64,000 bases of DNA from Sphingobium xenophagum NBRC 107872 (GTDB taxonomy: Bacteria; Pseudomonadota; Alphaproteobacteria; Sphingomonadales; Sphingomonadaceae), in the NCBI RefSeq assembly GCF_000367345.1, contig NZ_BARE01000010.1:33347-97346 (forward strand). Reading direction: 5' to 3'. The stretch's first letter is position 1. Each line of letters opens with the position of its first letter. Positions 1 through 9,701 of the stretch are shown here, piece by piece. The position numbers and the translations under genes were made by a program. Below the pieces are notes generated by a model, which ran no database searches, was not told the origin of the DNA, and saw nothing but the letters and a program-made list of their open reading frames with translations.

Positions 1-1
1 T

Positions 2-217
2 GTCGATGCACCGGACCAGGCAAGAAGAGTGATCGGCGCAACCAGCGCGCGCTATGTCGTGACCTGTGACGGGCTCAACGAATATCGCCTCTATGGCCAA
101 GCCAATGGCAAGGGTCTGGCGGCGATGCTGGCGCGCGGCAGGATACCGCAATGGCTGGAACCCCTGCCGACCAAAGGTCCGCTGAAAATCTACCGGATCA
201 GGCCGCCACGAAGCTGA
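2..217 (+). CDS. C-terminal fragment of an unrecognised protein
   Basis: An open frame enters from the left edge and stops at 215-217. It gives about 71 residues ending IYRIRPPRS. The internal GTG at 29 is unlikely to be the real start because the frame stays open to base 2. The sequence has the feel of the soluble tail of a membrane glycosyltransferase or mannosyltransferase-like protein (a 'RYVV..C.G' strand followed by a short helical segment), but I cannot assign a family from this piece. Its last 20 bases overlap the end of the convergent msrB gene. Confidence 0.55.
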   Translation, partial: VDAPDQARRVIGATSARYVVTCDGLNEYRLYGQANGKGLAAMLARGRIPQWLEPLPTKGPLKIYRIRPPRS

Positions 218-689
218 GCGCGACGCCGTTCATGCAATAGCGCAGACCCGTGGGCTTTGGCCCATCGTCGAAAACATGGCCCAGATGCCCGCCGCAGCGC
301 GCGCAATGGACCTCGGTCCGGGGATAGCCCAGTGCGAAATCGCGACTGGTGCCCACCGCCTTAGGCAGTGGCGCGTAGAAGCTGGGCCAGCCAGTGCCAC
401 TGTCGAACTTCGTCTTGGAGCTGAACAATTTTTGTCCGCATCCAGCGCAGGCGAAAATGCCCGCGCGATGTTCCTTGTTGAGCGGGCTGGTGAAGGGATG
501 CTCCGTCGCCTGCTTGCGCAGCACATTATAGGCGAGCGGCGAGAGCCGCTTGCGCCATTCCGCATCGCTCAGGGCATAGGGATAGGCGGCCTCCGCCGTG
601 CCAAGGCCCAGCCGCCACCAGCCCAGCGCCATCGCGCCGGTCGCTATGCCGCCCAAGAAGAATCGCCGGTTCATGACGCCATTAAACAT
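198..689 (-). CDS. msrB: Peptide-methionine (R)-S-oxide reductase MsrB, exported
   Basis: MsrB reduces the R epimer of methionine sulfoxide in oxidised proteins. The 163-residue protein has an N-terminal export signal with a twin-Arg-like start (MNRRFFLGG) and a hydrophobic stretch ending in an Ala-rich cleavage region, so it probably works in the periplasm. The zinc-binding CxxC pairs are visible (CAGC and CARC), as is the catalytic Cys in RYCMN near the C-terminus. The ATG at 689 lies three bases after the stop of the upstream ABC permease. A second in-frame ATG at 674 begins MNRRFF and could be the true start. The 3' end overlaps the convergent partial gene by 20 bases. Confidence 0.93.
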   Translation of the reverse strand: MFNGVMNRRFFLGGIATGAMALGWWRLGLGTAEAAYPYALSDAEWRKRLSPLAYNVLRKQATEHPFTSPLNKEHRAGIFACAGCGQKLFSSKTKFDSGTGWPSFYAPLPKAVGTSRDFALGYPRTEVHCARCGGHLGHVFDDGPKPTGLRYCMNGVALSFVAA

Positions 690-692
690 GGT

Positions 693-1883
693 TCAGCCTG
701 TCGTGTTCCTGAACAGGCGTTTCCACCAGCTGCCCCCCGATTGCATGACATGGCGGCGGAACAGCAGCACACCCACCCGGATGATCAGCGCCACGAACGC
801 CGCCTGCCACAGCAGCGCCAGCAGATGCGGCCACAGCGCATCGGATTGCGCCGCGCGCGCGATCATCGCGAAGGGTGAACTGAACGGAAAGATCGTCGCC
901 GCGACCTCCGCGGGTGATCCCATATGGTCGACGGCGTAATTGGCGAAAAAGAAGATCAGCATCTGCCCCATGGTCACCGGCATGTTCAGCGTCTGCACTT
1001 CGCGCACCGTAGCCGCCTGCGCGCCGATCCCCAGGAACAGCGATCCCAGCAGCGTATAGGCCATAGCGAAATAGAGGGTGGCAAGGATCAGGAATATCGG
1101 CCAGCCCACCGCGGGGGCTGGCAGGCTGGACCCGCCCCCATGCAGCGCCAGGAAGATCGCGAAGGCGGTGCCGCCCCAAAAGGCGATGCCGACAAAGCTC
1201 ATCGCCAGCATCGCCATCAGCTTGCCCAGGAAAATCGCGTCTATCGGTACGGCGGCCGCCAATATCTCTATGATCTTGTTCGTCTTTTCTTCAACCAGAT
1301 TGGACAGGATCATTCCCGCCAGCAGGATCGTCAGGAAAAACATCACCACCTGCGCTATGCGGCCGATCAGCAACCGCGCCTGCGCCTGCGCGCCAAGGCT
1401 CTTGGCGACCTCCTGCCGCTCCACCTGCACGAGTCGGAGCGTATGTTCAGCTTGCGCCGCGCTGGCGATCAGGCTCATATCGCCCTGCAACTTGTCGAGA
1501 TCTTCCGCTTTGCCGGTCAGGATCGGGTGCGCGACCGATCCGGAAAGGATCGCCACCACCGCCGAATCAGGGCGCGCCAACTGCTCGCGCGGTGCCGGGG
1601 TCAGCGGCACGCGCCGCAGCCGGACCAGCGCCTGATCTCCCATCCGTTCGGTCAGACGGGCATGGGCGCGCTCCAGCTTCGCGGCTTCCCCCGCTGGCAT
1701 GGCGATGCCCACCAGCGGGCGCAGGTCTGTGCTGGCAATCTTCTCGCCCAGGCCGCCAAGGGCCATGCCGATCAGAATGGGCAGCAACGGGCCGAGCAGA
1801 AACAGCATGAAGGTGCGTGACAGCACGACGGCGGTGAAGTCCCGCCTGGCGATGACCAGCGCGGCGCGCAGCATCTCTCTCAT
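693..1883 (-). CDS. ABC-2 type transporter permease (NatB-like)
   Basis: A 396-residue membrane component of an ABC exporter. It has one N-terminal membrane segment (about residues 15-40), a large extracytoplasmic domain of about 140 residues, then a cluster of five or six hydrophobic segments. This matches the ABC-2 permease fold of the NatB/YhaP type. The conserved VEEKTNKIIEIL stretch follows the first segment of the C-terminal membrane block, as in sodium or antibiotic efflux permeases. The start ATG overlaps the stop of the ATPase gene by four bases (ATGA), so the two are translationally coupled. The substrate cannot be read from the sequence. Confidence 0.88.
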   Translation of the reverse strand: MREMLRAALVIARRDFTAVVLSRTFMLFLLGPLLPILIGMALGGLGEKIASTDLRPLVGIAMPAGEAAKLERAHARLTERMGDQALVRLRRVPLTPAPREQLARPDSAVVAILSGSVAHPILTGKAEDLDKLQGDMSLIASAAQAEHTLRLVQVERQEVAKSLGAQAQARLLIGRIAQVVMFFLTILLAGMILSNLVEEKTNKIIEILAAAVPIDAIFLGKLMAMLAMSFVGIAFWGGTAFAIFLALHGGGSSLPAPAVGWPIFLILATLYFAMAYTLLGSLFLGIGAQAATVREVQTLNMPVTMGQMLIFFFANYAVDHMGSPAEVAATIFPFSSPFAMIARAAQSDALWPHLLALLWQAAFVALIIRVGVLLFRRHVMQSGGSWWKRLFRNTTG

Positions 1884-2845
1884 GCGTCCTGCTCCCGTGC
1901 CTGCGCTTCTTCCATCTGGCGCGCGGTCGCGGCACCGGCGATGGCGACGAAGGCGTCGTGCAGGCCGGGTCGTTCGATCGACAGGCTTTCAATCCCCGCC
2001 TGCCCATCCAGCAGTGCGCGTAACAGCGGCTCGATCCCGTCATCCGGCAGGGCGAAATGCCATGCGCCATCCTCCACGACGGTATCGGCGGGCAGCGCGC
2101 GCCGCCACGCCCAGTCACCGGCTTTGGTGCGCAGCCGCACCTGCGGGCGCAGCTTGTCGCGCGCGTCAGCCACTGTCCCCTCGAATCTTATGCGTCCGCC
2201 CGCAACGATGGCGATCCGTTCGCACAGCCGTTCGGCATGGGCGATGACATGGGTGGAAAAGAGGATGGTGACGCCCCGCCGCGCCTGCTCGCGAATCAGC
2301 GCCTCCAGCTTCTCCTGATTGATCGCATCCAGCCCAGAAAAAGGCTCGTCCAGCAGGATCAGCCGGGGTTCGTGGATGATCGTCCCGAACAATTGCACCG
2401 TCTGCGCCATGCCCTTGGACAGCTGGCGGATCGGCTTGTCGATCGCGCCGCCCATGCCATGCCCCTCCAGCATCGCCCGCGCCCGTTCGCGGCCCTGCTT
2501 CAGCGGCAACCCGCGCAGCGCGCCCATGAATGCGATCGCCTCAAACGCCTTCATCGACGGATAAAGCCCGCGCTCTTCCGGCAGATAGCCGACCTGCCGC
2601 GCCATCCGCAGCGGGGCGGGGTCGCCCAGCAGCGACCGCGTGCCTTCGTCCGGGTCGATGATGCCCAGCAGGGTGCGCAGCAGCGTCGTCTTGCCCGCGC
2701 CATTTGGCCCCAGCACGCCATAGATGGACCCGGCAGGCACGGCGATGTCGACGCCGTCGACCGCGCGGAAACTGCCGAATGTCTTGACAAGGCCATGGCC
2801 TTCGAGCGCATAGCGGAGGGGCGGGGCCGGAGTGTCGCCGTTCAT
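1880..2845 (-). CDS. ABC transporter ATP-binding protein (NatA-like)
   Basis: The ATPase partner of the downstream ABC-2 permease, 321 residues. It shows a Walker A motif GPNGAGKT near residue 45, the signature region QLSKGMAQ, Walker B LILLDEPFSGLD and an H-loop STH. The roughly 90-residue C-terminal extension after the nucleotide-binding domain is usual for NatA and drug-efflux ATPases. The frame is open further upstream, but the start at 2845 (MNGDTPAP) has an AGGAG at proper spacing and leaves room for the divergent queG start at 2868. The pair exports an unknown substrate. Confidence 0.9.
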   Translation of the reverse strand: MNGDTPAPPLRYALEGHGLVKTFGSFRAVDGVDIAVPAGSIYGVLGPNGAGKTTLLRTLLGIIDPDEGTRSLLGDPAPLRMARQVGYLPEERGLYPSMKAFEAIAFMGALRGLPLKQGRERARAMLEGHGMGGAIDKPIRQLSKGMAQTVQLFGTIIHEPRLILLDEPFSGLDAINQEKLEALIREQARRGVTILFSTHVIAHAERLCERIAIVAGGRIRFEGTVADARDKLRPQVRLRTKAGDWAWRRALPADTVVEDGAWHFALPDDGIEPLLRALLDGQAGIESLSIERPGLHDAFVAIAGAATARQMEEAQAREQDA

Positions 2846-2867
2846 CCGCTCCTGATAGTGTCCCCCC

Positions 2868-3914
2868 ATGCCAACGCAAATGGAAAGCTTGGAAACCCGT
2901 CTGAAGGTGCAGGCCGCGTCGCTGGGCTTTGCCGCCTGCGCCATCGCGCCTGCGGACGTGGCACCGCAGGCCGGGAAGCGGCTGGGCGAATGGCTGGATG
3001 CGGGCCATCATGGCGACATGCTGTGGATGGAGGAGCGCGCGGGGCAACGTGGATCGCCACGCGGCCTGTGGCCGGACGTGCGCAGCGTCGTCATGCTGGG
3101 GATGAGCTATGCGCCAGGGCGCGATCCGCTGGCGCTGGCGGACGTACCGGACCGCGCGCGCATATCCGTCTATGCGCAGGGCAAGGACTATCATGATGTC
3201 GTCAAAAAGGGTCTGAAAAGCCTGGCCCGCTGGCTGGTGGATCAGCAACCCGGCGCGCTCAAGGTGTTCGTCGATACAGCGCCGGTCATGGAAAAGCCGC
3301 TGGCGCAGGGGGCTGGGCTGGGCTGGCAGGGCAAGCATAGCAATCTGGTCAGCCGCCAGCATGGCAGCTGGCTGTTTCTGGGGGCGATCTACACCGAAAT
3401 CGCGCTGGAACCCGACGCGCCGGAGGTCGACCATTGCGGCAGTTGCACCGCCTGCCAGACGGCCTGCCCGACCGATGCCTTCCCATCCCCCTATGTCGTC
3501 GATGCCCGCCGCTGCATTTCCTATCTGACGATCGAACATAAGGGGCCAATCCCGCACGAACTGCGCGAAGGCATAGGCAACCGCATCTATGGTTGCGACG
3601 ATTGCCTGGCGGTCTGTCCCTGGAACAAATTTGCCGATCAGGCCGCAGCGAACAAGGCGTTCGTGGGCCGCGCCGAACTCGCCGCGCCTGCCCTTGCCGA
3701 CTTGCTCGCGCTGGACGATGCCGCGTTTCGCGAAATCTTCTCCGGCTCCCCCATCAAGCGCATCGGCCGCAATCGCATGGTGCGCAATGCGGCGATTGCG
3801 GCGGGCAATAGCGGCGACGTGCGCTTGCTGGGCCGGTTGCAGGCGCTGGCGGGCGATGATGATCCGGTGGTGGCGGAAGCGGCGGCCTGGGCGATCGGGC
3901 GGTTGTCGGTTTAG
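2868..3914 (+). CDS. queG: Epoxyqueuosine reductase QueG
   Basis: QueG carries out the last step of queuosine synthesis, reducing epoxyqueuosine in tRNA with a cobalamin cofactor and two [4Fe-4S] clusters. The 348-residue length fits the family. Two ferredoxin-like cysteine motifs are seen, [12 protein letters not shown] near residue 190 and [11 protein letters not shown] near residue 243. The C-terminus ends in a HEAT-like helical repeat ([17 protein letters not shown]). The gene is divergent from the ABC operon across about 20 bases and its stop overlaps the stop of the convergent lipoprotein gene by four bases. Confidence 0.95.
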   Translation: MPTQMESLETRLKVQAASLGFAACAIAPADVAPQAGKRLGEWLDAGHHGDMLWMEERAGQRGSPRGLWPDVRSVVMLGMSYAPGRDPLALADVPDRARISVYAQGKDYHDVVKKGLKSLARWLVDQQPGALKVFVDTAPVMEKPLAQGAGLGWQGKHSNLVSRQHGSWLFLGAIYTEIALEPDAPEVDHCGSCTACQTACPTDAFPSPYVVDARRCISYLTIEHKGPIPHELREGIGNRIYGCDDCLAVCPWNKFADQAAANKAFVGRAELAAPALADLLALDDAAFREIFSGSPIKRIGRNRMVRNAAIAAGNSGDVRLLGRLQALAGDDDPVVAEAAAWAIGRLSV

Positions 3915-4285
3915 CGCGCCCGCAACGCCGTTGCGCAGGCAGACGGATCGACATCCGTGCCAGTAGGCGAGCGCGCGTCCACATGGGTGACCACCGGCTC
4001 CTTGCCGCGTGCGGGGGCGTAGAGATAGGTGTCTAGGACGCAGCGGCCATTGGCAAATTGCAGCTTGCGTACCGTTGCCTCGCGAATGTCGAGCCGGGGC
4101 GTGCCGAACATCTGGGTCAGGGCGCGCGCGTCCGCGCCCATCAAGGGGCCGGGCTTGCCAAAGGCGCTGGCCGGGGGACCGGCGGGTGGGGGCGATATTC
4201 CGGTCTGCGGCACCACGCTGCCAGCGCCACAGGCGGCAAGCGGCAGCGACAGCAGCGCGATCAGGGTAAGGCGGGGGGCGTTCAT
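3911..4285 (-). CDS. Small predicted lipoprotein of unknown function
   Basis: A 124-residue protein with a lipoprotein signal: hydrophobic stretch [12 protein letters not shown] followed by the lipobox LAAC with Cys at about residue 19. After a proline-rich linker comes a short domain with the pattern [19 protein letters not shown], which resembles the small SmpA/OmlA-like fold seen in other sphingomonad lipoproteins. The ATG overlaps the stop of the EI24-type gene by four bases, so the two form an operon. No function is recognised. Confidence 0.78.
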   Translation of the reverse strand: MNAPRLTLIALLSLPLAACGAGSVVPQTGISPPPAGPPASAFGKPGPLMGADARALTQMFGTPRLDIREATVRKLQFANGRCVLDTYLYAPARGKEPVVTHVDARSPTGTDVDPSACATALRAR

Positions 4286-4950
4286 ACAGGCTTCCTTCTG
4301 ACGCCGTGCAGCATGTGGACCGCCATAGCCGCGCTCCAGATCGGCGCAAGCAGGTTGACCAGCGGGACAAGGAACAGAAGCGCCGAAGCGAGCCCCAGAA
4401 GCCATCGGCTGCCGCGCGGGATCGGCGGATGGCCGGGATGGCGTGGCTCCACCATGTCGGCCAGATCGCGGCCCAGCAGATAGGCGTTGAGCGCCAGAAA
4501 CAGCCCGATCGTCCCCACGCCTGTCACCAGCAATGCGATATAGGCAGGCAGCGCCAGCAGGTTCCAGCCGATCGTTCGCGCGACCGAGGCCAGCGCATAG
4601 CGGATGCTGCGCGCCGGTCCGACCGGGCGCGCATGGGCCGCAGCGCCCGGGTAACTGTCGCTCTCGACGGCGGCGACAATGTCGTCGGCGAACAGGCCCA
4701 TCACCGCCATCGCGGTCGCGCGGAACAGCAGCCATCCTGCCGCGACGACAATCAGCGCGGTCGCCGCCGCCTCCGCCAGGCCGCCACCGCCCCAGCCATA
4801 GTGGAGGCGCAGCGCATGGAATCCTGCCCACAGCCCCACCGCCAGCAGGGCAAAGACCAGAAGCGTCAGCAACAATGTCTTGACCAGCAGCCGCCTGGCG
4901 GCGGCATGGAAGATCAGCGGGAAGGCGCGCAGCGCGGCGGTCAGGACCAT
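4282..4950 (-). CDS. EI24/CysZ-like integral membrane protein
   Basis: A 222-residue protein with four to six hydrophobic segments. It carries the EI24-family arrangement: an N-terminal amphipathic start (ALRAFPLIF), paired membrane helices, and a central LNAYLLGRDLADMV motif close to the 'N.yl.greyfe' signature of the family. CysZ is a sulfate permease in this family, but no cysteine-synthesis neighbour supports that role here. The start at 4950 is chosen because AAGGA lies seven bases upstream; the longer frame to 5001 has no such site. It is coupled to the downstream lipoprotein gene. Confidence 0.75.
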   Translation of the reverse strand: MVLTAALRAFPLIFHAAARRLLVKTLLLTLLVFALLAVGLWAGFHALRLHYGWGGGGLAEAAATALIVVAAGWLLFRATAMAVMGLFADDIVAAVESDSYPGAAAHARPVGPARSIRYALASVARTIGWNLLALPAYIALLVTGVGTIGLFLALNAYLLGRDLADMVEPRHPGHPPIPRGSRWLLGLASALLFLVPLVNLLAPIWSAAMAVHMLHGVRRKPV

Positions 4951-5061
4951 CGCGTCCTTATCCTGCCTGTCGCGAGGCCCGTCAATCGCACGCTGTTGCA
5001 TGGCGACACGCGCGCCGATAGAGACGGCACCCGGACATTCCCCGTACCATAAGGATTTTGC

Positions 5062-6075
5062 GTGACCGCTTCCGCTTCAGTTTCGGCCCCGACGCTTGAC
5101 GTCGTCGCCATCGGCAACGCCATTGTCGATGTTCTCGCGCGCAGCGATGACGCCTTTCTGGCCGAACATGCGCTGACCAAGGGCGGGATGCAGCTGATCG
5201 ACGCCGATATGGCCGAAGCGCTCTATGCCGACATGCCCCAGGCCAAGGAAATCAGCGGCGGATCAGCTGCCAACACGCTGGCGGGACTCGCCGCGCTGGG
5301 CAAGACGTGCGGCTTTATCGGCCAGGTGAATGACGATCAGCTGGGCACGGTATTCGCCCATGACGTTCGCGCGCTCGGCATCCGGTTCGACACACCGGCG
5401 ATGACTGGCGACGTGCCTACCGCCCGCTGCCTGATTCTGGTGACCCCCGACGCGCAGCGCACGATGAACACCTTTCTGGGCGCATCGCAATTTTTGCCCG
5501 AAGCCGCGCTCGACCTCGACATGATCCGGTCGGCCGGCATCCTCTATCTGGAAGGCTATTTGTGGGACCCGCAGCAGCCGCGCGCGGCGATGCGGGCGGC
5601 GATCGACGCGGCGCGCGGTGCGGGGCGCAAGGTCGCCTTCACCCTGTCCGACAATTTCGTCATCGACCGGCATCGCGCCGATTTTCTGGACCTGATCGAT
5701 CATGGCCAGATCGACATCCTTTTTTCCAATGAAGGCGAAATCCAGTCGCTCGCGCAGATCGACGATTTCGACAAGGCCGTGGCGACGATGGCGGCCAAGG
5801 TGCCGGTGCTGGTGTCGACCCGCAGCGAAAAGGGTGCGGTCGCGATCGTCGATGGCATGCGTTACGAGGCACCCGCCGCGCCGGTCGCGCAGATCATCGA
5901 CACGACGGGCGCTGGCGATCTGTTCGCCGCCGGTTTCCTTGCCGCCCATATCGACGGGCGCAGCGTGGCCGATTGCCTGGCGCTGGGTGCAGCGGCGGCG
6001 GCCGAAGTGATCTCCCACTGGGGCGCGCGGCCGGAGGATGATCTGGGCGTGATCCGCGACAGGCTGTTCGCCTGA
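5062..6075 (+). CDS. PfkB-family sugar/nucleoside kinase, probable adenosine kinase
   Basis: A 337-residue carbohydrate or nucleoside kinase of the ribokinase (PfkB) superfamily. It shows the N-terminal AIGNAIVDV, the GGSAANTLAGLAALG substrate motif near residue 70 and the C-terminal DTTGAGDLFAAGF ATP and catalytic-base motif, with Asp as base. The wording of the N-terminal half matches proteins annotated as adenosine kinase in alphaproteobacteria. The start is a GTG with AAGGA six bases upstream. The gene stands alone, divergent from the EI24 gene and abutting the convergent flippase gene. Confidence 0.85.
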   Translation: MTASASVSAPTLDVVAIGNAIVDVLARSDDAFLAEHALTKGGMQLIDADMAEALYADMPQAKEISGGSAANTLAGLAALGKTCGFIGQVNDDQLGTVFAHDVRALGIRFDTPAMTGDVPTARCLILVTPDAQRTMNTFLGASQFLPEAALDLDMIRSAGILYLEGYLWDPQQPRAAMRAAIDAARGAGRKVAFTLSDNFVIDRHRADFLDLIDHGQIDILFSNEGEIQSLAQIDDFDKAVATMAAKVPVLVSTRSEKGAVAIVDGMRYEAPAAPVAQIIDTTGAGDLFAAGFLAAHIDGRSVADCLALGAAAAAEVISHWGARPEDDLGVIRDRLFA

Positions 6076-7617
6076 TCAGTCCGCCTTGCGCTTGCGGAAC
6101 AGGGTGCGGTCATCGGGGCCAAAGCCCCAGCGCCAGATGACCACGCCATAAGCGCCCAATATCGCCCAGACGCCGACGACCAGTTCGACCCATTCCAGGC
6201 GCGGCGGCAGGGCGACGAAGGCCGCGCCGACGATGCAGGCAACGCCTGCTGCGCTGAGCAACGGCCAGCGCCAGGCGTTGATCGGCGCATCGAGCAGTCG
6301 CGCGAGCAGCCGCGCCTTGACGAAGGCGCCGACCGCCAGCGCAAGGCACAGCGCCAGCGCCGGGGCGGCGGCGACCGCCATGACCGGGAGGCCAAGTCGA
6401 CGGGCGAGCAGGATCAGCGCGAAGCTGAAAACGGCCTGACAGCCGATCATGCCGAGCGAGATCATCAAATTGCGGTGGCGCGCGATATAGACCAGCGCTG
6501 ATTCGCTGACGACCGCGGTGGCGGCGATCACTTCGGCCAGCAGCAGGAAGGCCAGCGCCCCGGTGCCGCTGACGAAATGCGGGCCAACCAGCCCCATCAC
6601 CGCTTCGCCGGGGATGCCGAGCGCCAGCGCAATTCCCGCCTGCGCGGCGATGATCCAGAACCCGACCTGGCTGACCTGCCGCGCGATCCCGGCCAGATTG
6701 CCCTCCGCCAGATTGCGGGTGATGACCGGGCCCAATATCGGGTCGAAGCTGGTCTTGAGCTTCTGCGGCAGCGATGCGACCTGTTGCGCGACATAATAGA
6801 TGCCGATGACCGCCGGGCTGACGAACAGGCCCAATATGGCCATGTCGAGCCGCCGCGATCCCCATTCGACCCCGTCGGCGGCCGCCAGCGGCAGGTTGCG
6901 CCGCGCCAGCCGCCACAGTCGGCCAGAATCAGGCCGCCAGCCCACAGGCAGGCCATAATGTCGCGCCATCGGAATGATGGAGGCGATGAAGGCGGCGATC
7001 ATCGACACGGCGTAGGACAGGATCAGCCCGTCACGGGTCGAATAAAAGGCGAAGGCGAAGGCGCCGATGCTGATGGCCCAGGGTTCTATGATAGAGCGCG
7101 CCCGCACTGTCGCGCCAACGTCGAATTTATAGGCGCAGGCGGCCAGCGCCACGTCCGACCCGGCAACCGCGATGACGACCAGCGCCAGCAGCCGGTCGAG
7201 GCCGTTGATGCCGCTATTGGGGAACATGGCCTGCGGAAAGGCAACCAGCAGGCCAGCGCCCGCCAGCGCGGCGATCATCGTCACCAGCATTGCGTCGGTG
7301 ACGACATGGGCGTGGGGCCGTTCGGTCTGGCTGAGCGCCCCCGCCAGCCCGCGCTTCAGCCCCAGCGTCGCGAGTTGCGCGACAAATTCCACCACCAGCA
7401 CGGCATAGGCAAAGCGGCCCAGCGCTTCGGCGCCATAGACGCGACCGGCGATGAACAGGAATGGCAGCCGCGCGGCCAGGCGAAGAAGGAAGCCGAACAC
7501 ATTGGTCCGCCCGCCCTTCGCCAGGGCGGCGATGTCATCCTCGTCCTTAGGCGCAGGATGCTGCCCGGCCAATCGATTCCCCTCTGTCGTCGCGTTTGTT
7601 GACCCAAATGTAGCCAT
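6076..7617 (-). CDS. Polysaccharide flippase (Wzx/MATE-superfamily membrane protein)
   Basis: A 513-residue integral membrane protein with about 12-14 hydrophobic segments, in the pattern of lipopolysaccharide or O-antigen flippases (MurJ/Wzx/MATE superfamily). Such proteins move lipid-linked sugars across the inner membrane. A short charged N-terminal region precedes the first helix. No glycosyltransferase neighbours are present, so its substrate is open. The start is an ATG at 7617 with only a weak upstream binding site; the downstream stop directly follows the stop of the kinase gene on the other strand. Confidence 0.8.
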   Translation of the reverse strand: MATFGSTNATTEGNRLAGQHPAPKDEDDIAALAKGGRTNVFGFLLRLAARLPFLFIAGRVYGAEALGRFAYAVLVVEFVAQLATLGLKRGLAGALSQTERPHAHVVTDAMLVTMIAALAGAGLLVAFPQAMFPNSGINGLDRLLALVVIAVAGSDVALAACAYKFDVGATVRARSIIEPWAISIGAFAFAFYSTRDGLILSYAVSMIAAFIASIIPMARHYGLPVGWRPDSGRLWRLARRNLPLAAADGVEWGSRRLDMAILGLFVSPAVIGIYYVAQQVASLPQKLKTSFDPILGPVITRNLAEGNLAGIARQVSQVGFWIIAAQAGIALALGIPGEAVMGLVGPHFVSGTGALAFLLLAEVIAATAVVSESALVYIARHRNLMISLGMIGCQAVFSFALILLARRLGLPVMAVAAAPALALCLALAVGAFVKARLLARLLDAPINAWRWPLLSAAGVACIVGAAFVALPPRLEWVELVVGVWAILGAYGVVIWRWGFGPDDRTLFRKRKAD

Positions 7618-7639
7618 GATGGTGCGGGCGCGCGATGGC

Positions 7640-8626
7640 TTATTCGGGCCGCAACGGACGCGCGAGCAGCGCGTCGATCACGGTGCCGAGCGGTGCAGCG
7701 TCGGCCAGCAGGGCGCAGACAGCTTCGACCACCGGCATTTCGACCCCTGCCGCGCGCGCCGCATCGCGCAGCACCGGGGCGGTAAACGCGCCTTCGGCCA
7801 CGGTACGGCGGTTGGACAGGAGCTCAGCGGCGCTACGTCCTTCGCCCAGCCCCTTGCCCAGCGAGAAGTTGCGCGAATTGGTGGAGGAACAGGTCAGCAC
7901 CAGATCGCCCAGCCCCGATAGTCCGGCCAGCGTCTCCGCCCGCGCCCCGCGCGCCAGGCCAAAGCGCGTCATTTCGGCAAAGCCCCGGCTGATCAGCGCC
8001 GCGCGGGCATTAAGGCCCAGACCCGCGCCGTCCGCCACGCCACAGGCGATCGCCAGCACATTCTTGACCGCGCCCCCAATTTCCGCGCCGGTCACGTCGT
8101 CGGACAGATAGGGCCGGAACGCCGGGCGGGCAATCCGTGCCGCGAGTTGCGCGCCCAGCACGGCATCGTCGCACGCCAATGTGATCGCGGTCGGCAAGCC
8201 TTTGGCTACTTCATGGGCGAAGGTCGGGCCGGACAGGACGGCGATGGGCGACGTCGGCTGCACGGCGCGCGCCACTTCACCCATCAGCAGGCCGGAGCCG
8301 GCCTCGATCCCCTTGGAACACAGGACCAGCGGCACACCGGCTGGAGCCTGACGGACGACATCGCGCAGATGTTGCGCCGGGCTGACGACCAGCACCATGT
8401 CGCAATCGCCAAGGTCGGCCATCGCGCCGGTCGCCCGGATCGACGGGGCCAGCTTGATACCGGGCAGATAGAGCGGATTTTCCTGCCCGCCATTGATCGC
8501 GTCGACCACTTCGGTCTCCAGCGCCCACAGCGTCACGGCCGGCCCGTCGGCGGCGAGCAGCTGCGCCAGCGCCGTACCCCATGCGCCGGCTCCGATGACG
8601 CCCGCCTTCATGCCTTGCCCATTCAT
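7640..8626 (-). CDS. gpsA: Glycerol-3-phosphate dehydrogenase [NAD(P)+] GpsA
   Basis: GpsA makes sn-glycerol 3-phosphate from dihydroxyacetone phosphate for phospholipid synthesis. The 328-residue protein opens with the nucleotide-binding motif [10 protein letters not shown], has CSKGIE and GPTFAHEVA in the middle and the catalytic-domain motif [13 protein letters not shown]. The start at 8626 overlaps the stop of tsaD by four bases (ATGA), with GGAG seven bases ahead. The tsaD-gpsA pairing is common in alphaproteobacteria. Confidence 0.96.
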   Translation of the reverse strand: MNGQGMKAGVIGAGAWGTALAQLLAADGPAVTLWALETEVVDAINGGQENPLYLPGIKLAPSIRATGAMADLGDCDMVLVVSPAQHLRDVVRQAPAGVPLVLCSKGIEAGSGLLMGEVARAVQPTSPIAVLSGPTFAHEVAKGLPTAITLACDDAVLGAQLAARIARPAFRPYLSDDVTGAEIGGAVKNVLAIACGVADGAGLGLNARAALISRGFAEMTRFGLARGARAETLAGLSGLGDLVLTCSSTNSRNFSLGKGLGEGRSAAELLSNRRTVAEGAFTAPVLRDAARAAGVEMPVVEAVCALLADAAPLGTVIDALLARPLRPE

Positions 8627-9657
8627 GCTTTCACTCCGGCGCCACGCGCCTTTTCCGCTGCGGGATCCAATGGCCAGCGCGGCCGGGCGGGAACGGTCAG
8701 ATCGTCGATCAGTCCTGCGGCGAAGCGCTCCGCCCCGGCCCAGGCGATCATCGCTGCATTGTCGGTGCACAGCCACAAGGGCGGCGCGACGAAGGGCAGG
8801 TCATGGTCCGCCGCCAGCTGTTCGAGCGCGGCGCGGATCGCCTGATTGGCTGCGACGCCGCCCGCCACGACCAGCGCGGTCATGCCGTCCGCCTGCGTCA
8901 GCGCGCGGCGGGTGCGGTCGATCATGCAGTCGATCACCGCCTGCTGGAAACTCGCCGCAATGTCCGGTTTCGAATATTGCCCGGACTGGACCGCGCGCAT
9001 GACCGCGCTTTTGAGGCCCGCGAAGGAAAAATGCGGTTCCGCCGTGCCGAGCAGCGGGCGGGGCAGGGGAACGGCCCTGGCATTGCCCTGCGCCGCCGCC
9101 TTTTCCACCTGCGGCCCGCCGGGATAACCAAGCCCCAGTAGCTTGGCGGTCTTGTCAAACGCTTCGCCCGCCGCATCGTCGATCGTGGTGGCCAGACGCG
9201 CATAGTCGCCGGGGCCGCGCACCAGCAAAATCTGGCAATGGCCGCCCGACACCAGCAAGAGCAGGTAGGGGAATTGCAGCGTCCGGTCGGACAGGCGGGG
9301 CGAAAGGGCGTGGCCCTCCAGATGATTGACCGCAATCAACGGCTTGCCCGCCGCATGGGCCAGCGCCTTGGCCGTCACCAGACCCACCATCACCCCGCCG
9401 ATCAGGCCCGGCCCGGCGGTCGCGGCGATCACATCGACCTGATTGAGCGTCATATCCGCATCCGTCAGCGCCGCTTCGATCAGGGGCGCCAAGGCCTCAA
9501 CATGGGCGCGGGCGGCGATTTCAGGCACGACGCCGCCATAGGGGCGGTGCGCCTCTTCCTGCGTGGCCAGCCGATGCGCCAATATCCTGCCGTCGGCCGT
9601 CACCAGTGCCGCTGCGGTTTCATCGCAGCTCGATTCCAGGCCAAGGATGATTGTCAT
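8623..9657 (-). CDS. tsaD: tRNA N6-adenosine threonylcarbamoyltransferase TsaD
   Basis: TsaD transfers the threonylcarbamoyl group to A37 of ANN-decoding tRNAs, working with TsaB and TsaE. The 344-residue protein starts [14 protein letters not shown] and has the metal-binding histidines in the motif HLEGH (about residues 112 and 116), a variant of the usual HMEGH. GGVAANQ occurs in the C-terminal half. The ATG at 9657 is preferred over the one at 9669 because GGAAG is spaced correctly before it. It is divergent from hemC across about 45 bases. Confidence 0.96.
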   Translation of the reverse strand: MTIILGLESSCDETAAALVTADGRILAHRLATQEEAHRPYGGVVPEIAARAHVEALAPLIEAALTDADMTLNQVDVIAATAGPGLIGGVMVGLVTAKALAHAAGKPLIAVNHLEGHALSPRLSDRTLQFPYLLLLVSGGHCQILLVRGPGDYARLATTIDDAAGEAFDKTAKLLGLGYPGGPQVEKAAAQGNARAVPLPRPLLGTAEPHFSFAGLKSAVMRAVQSGQYSKPDIAASFQQAVIDCMIDRTRRALTQADGMTALVVAGGVAANQAIRAALEQLAADHDLPFVAPPLWLCTDNAAMIAWAGAERFAAGLIDDLTVPARPRWPLDPAAEKARGAGVKA

Positions 9658-9701
9658 TGCCGCTTCCATCTAATGCCCGCGCCCATTAGAGCAAGCCGCA
9701 T

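Noticed and set aside
2541..4370. 609-codon frame on the minus strand spanning the ABC ATPase and queG
   Set aside because: It overlaps two well-supported genes in other frames and shows only antisense-type composition.
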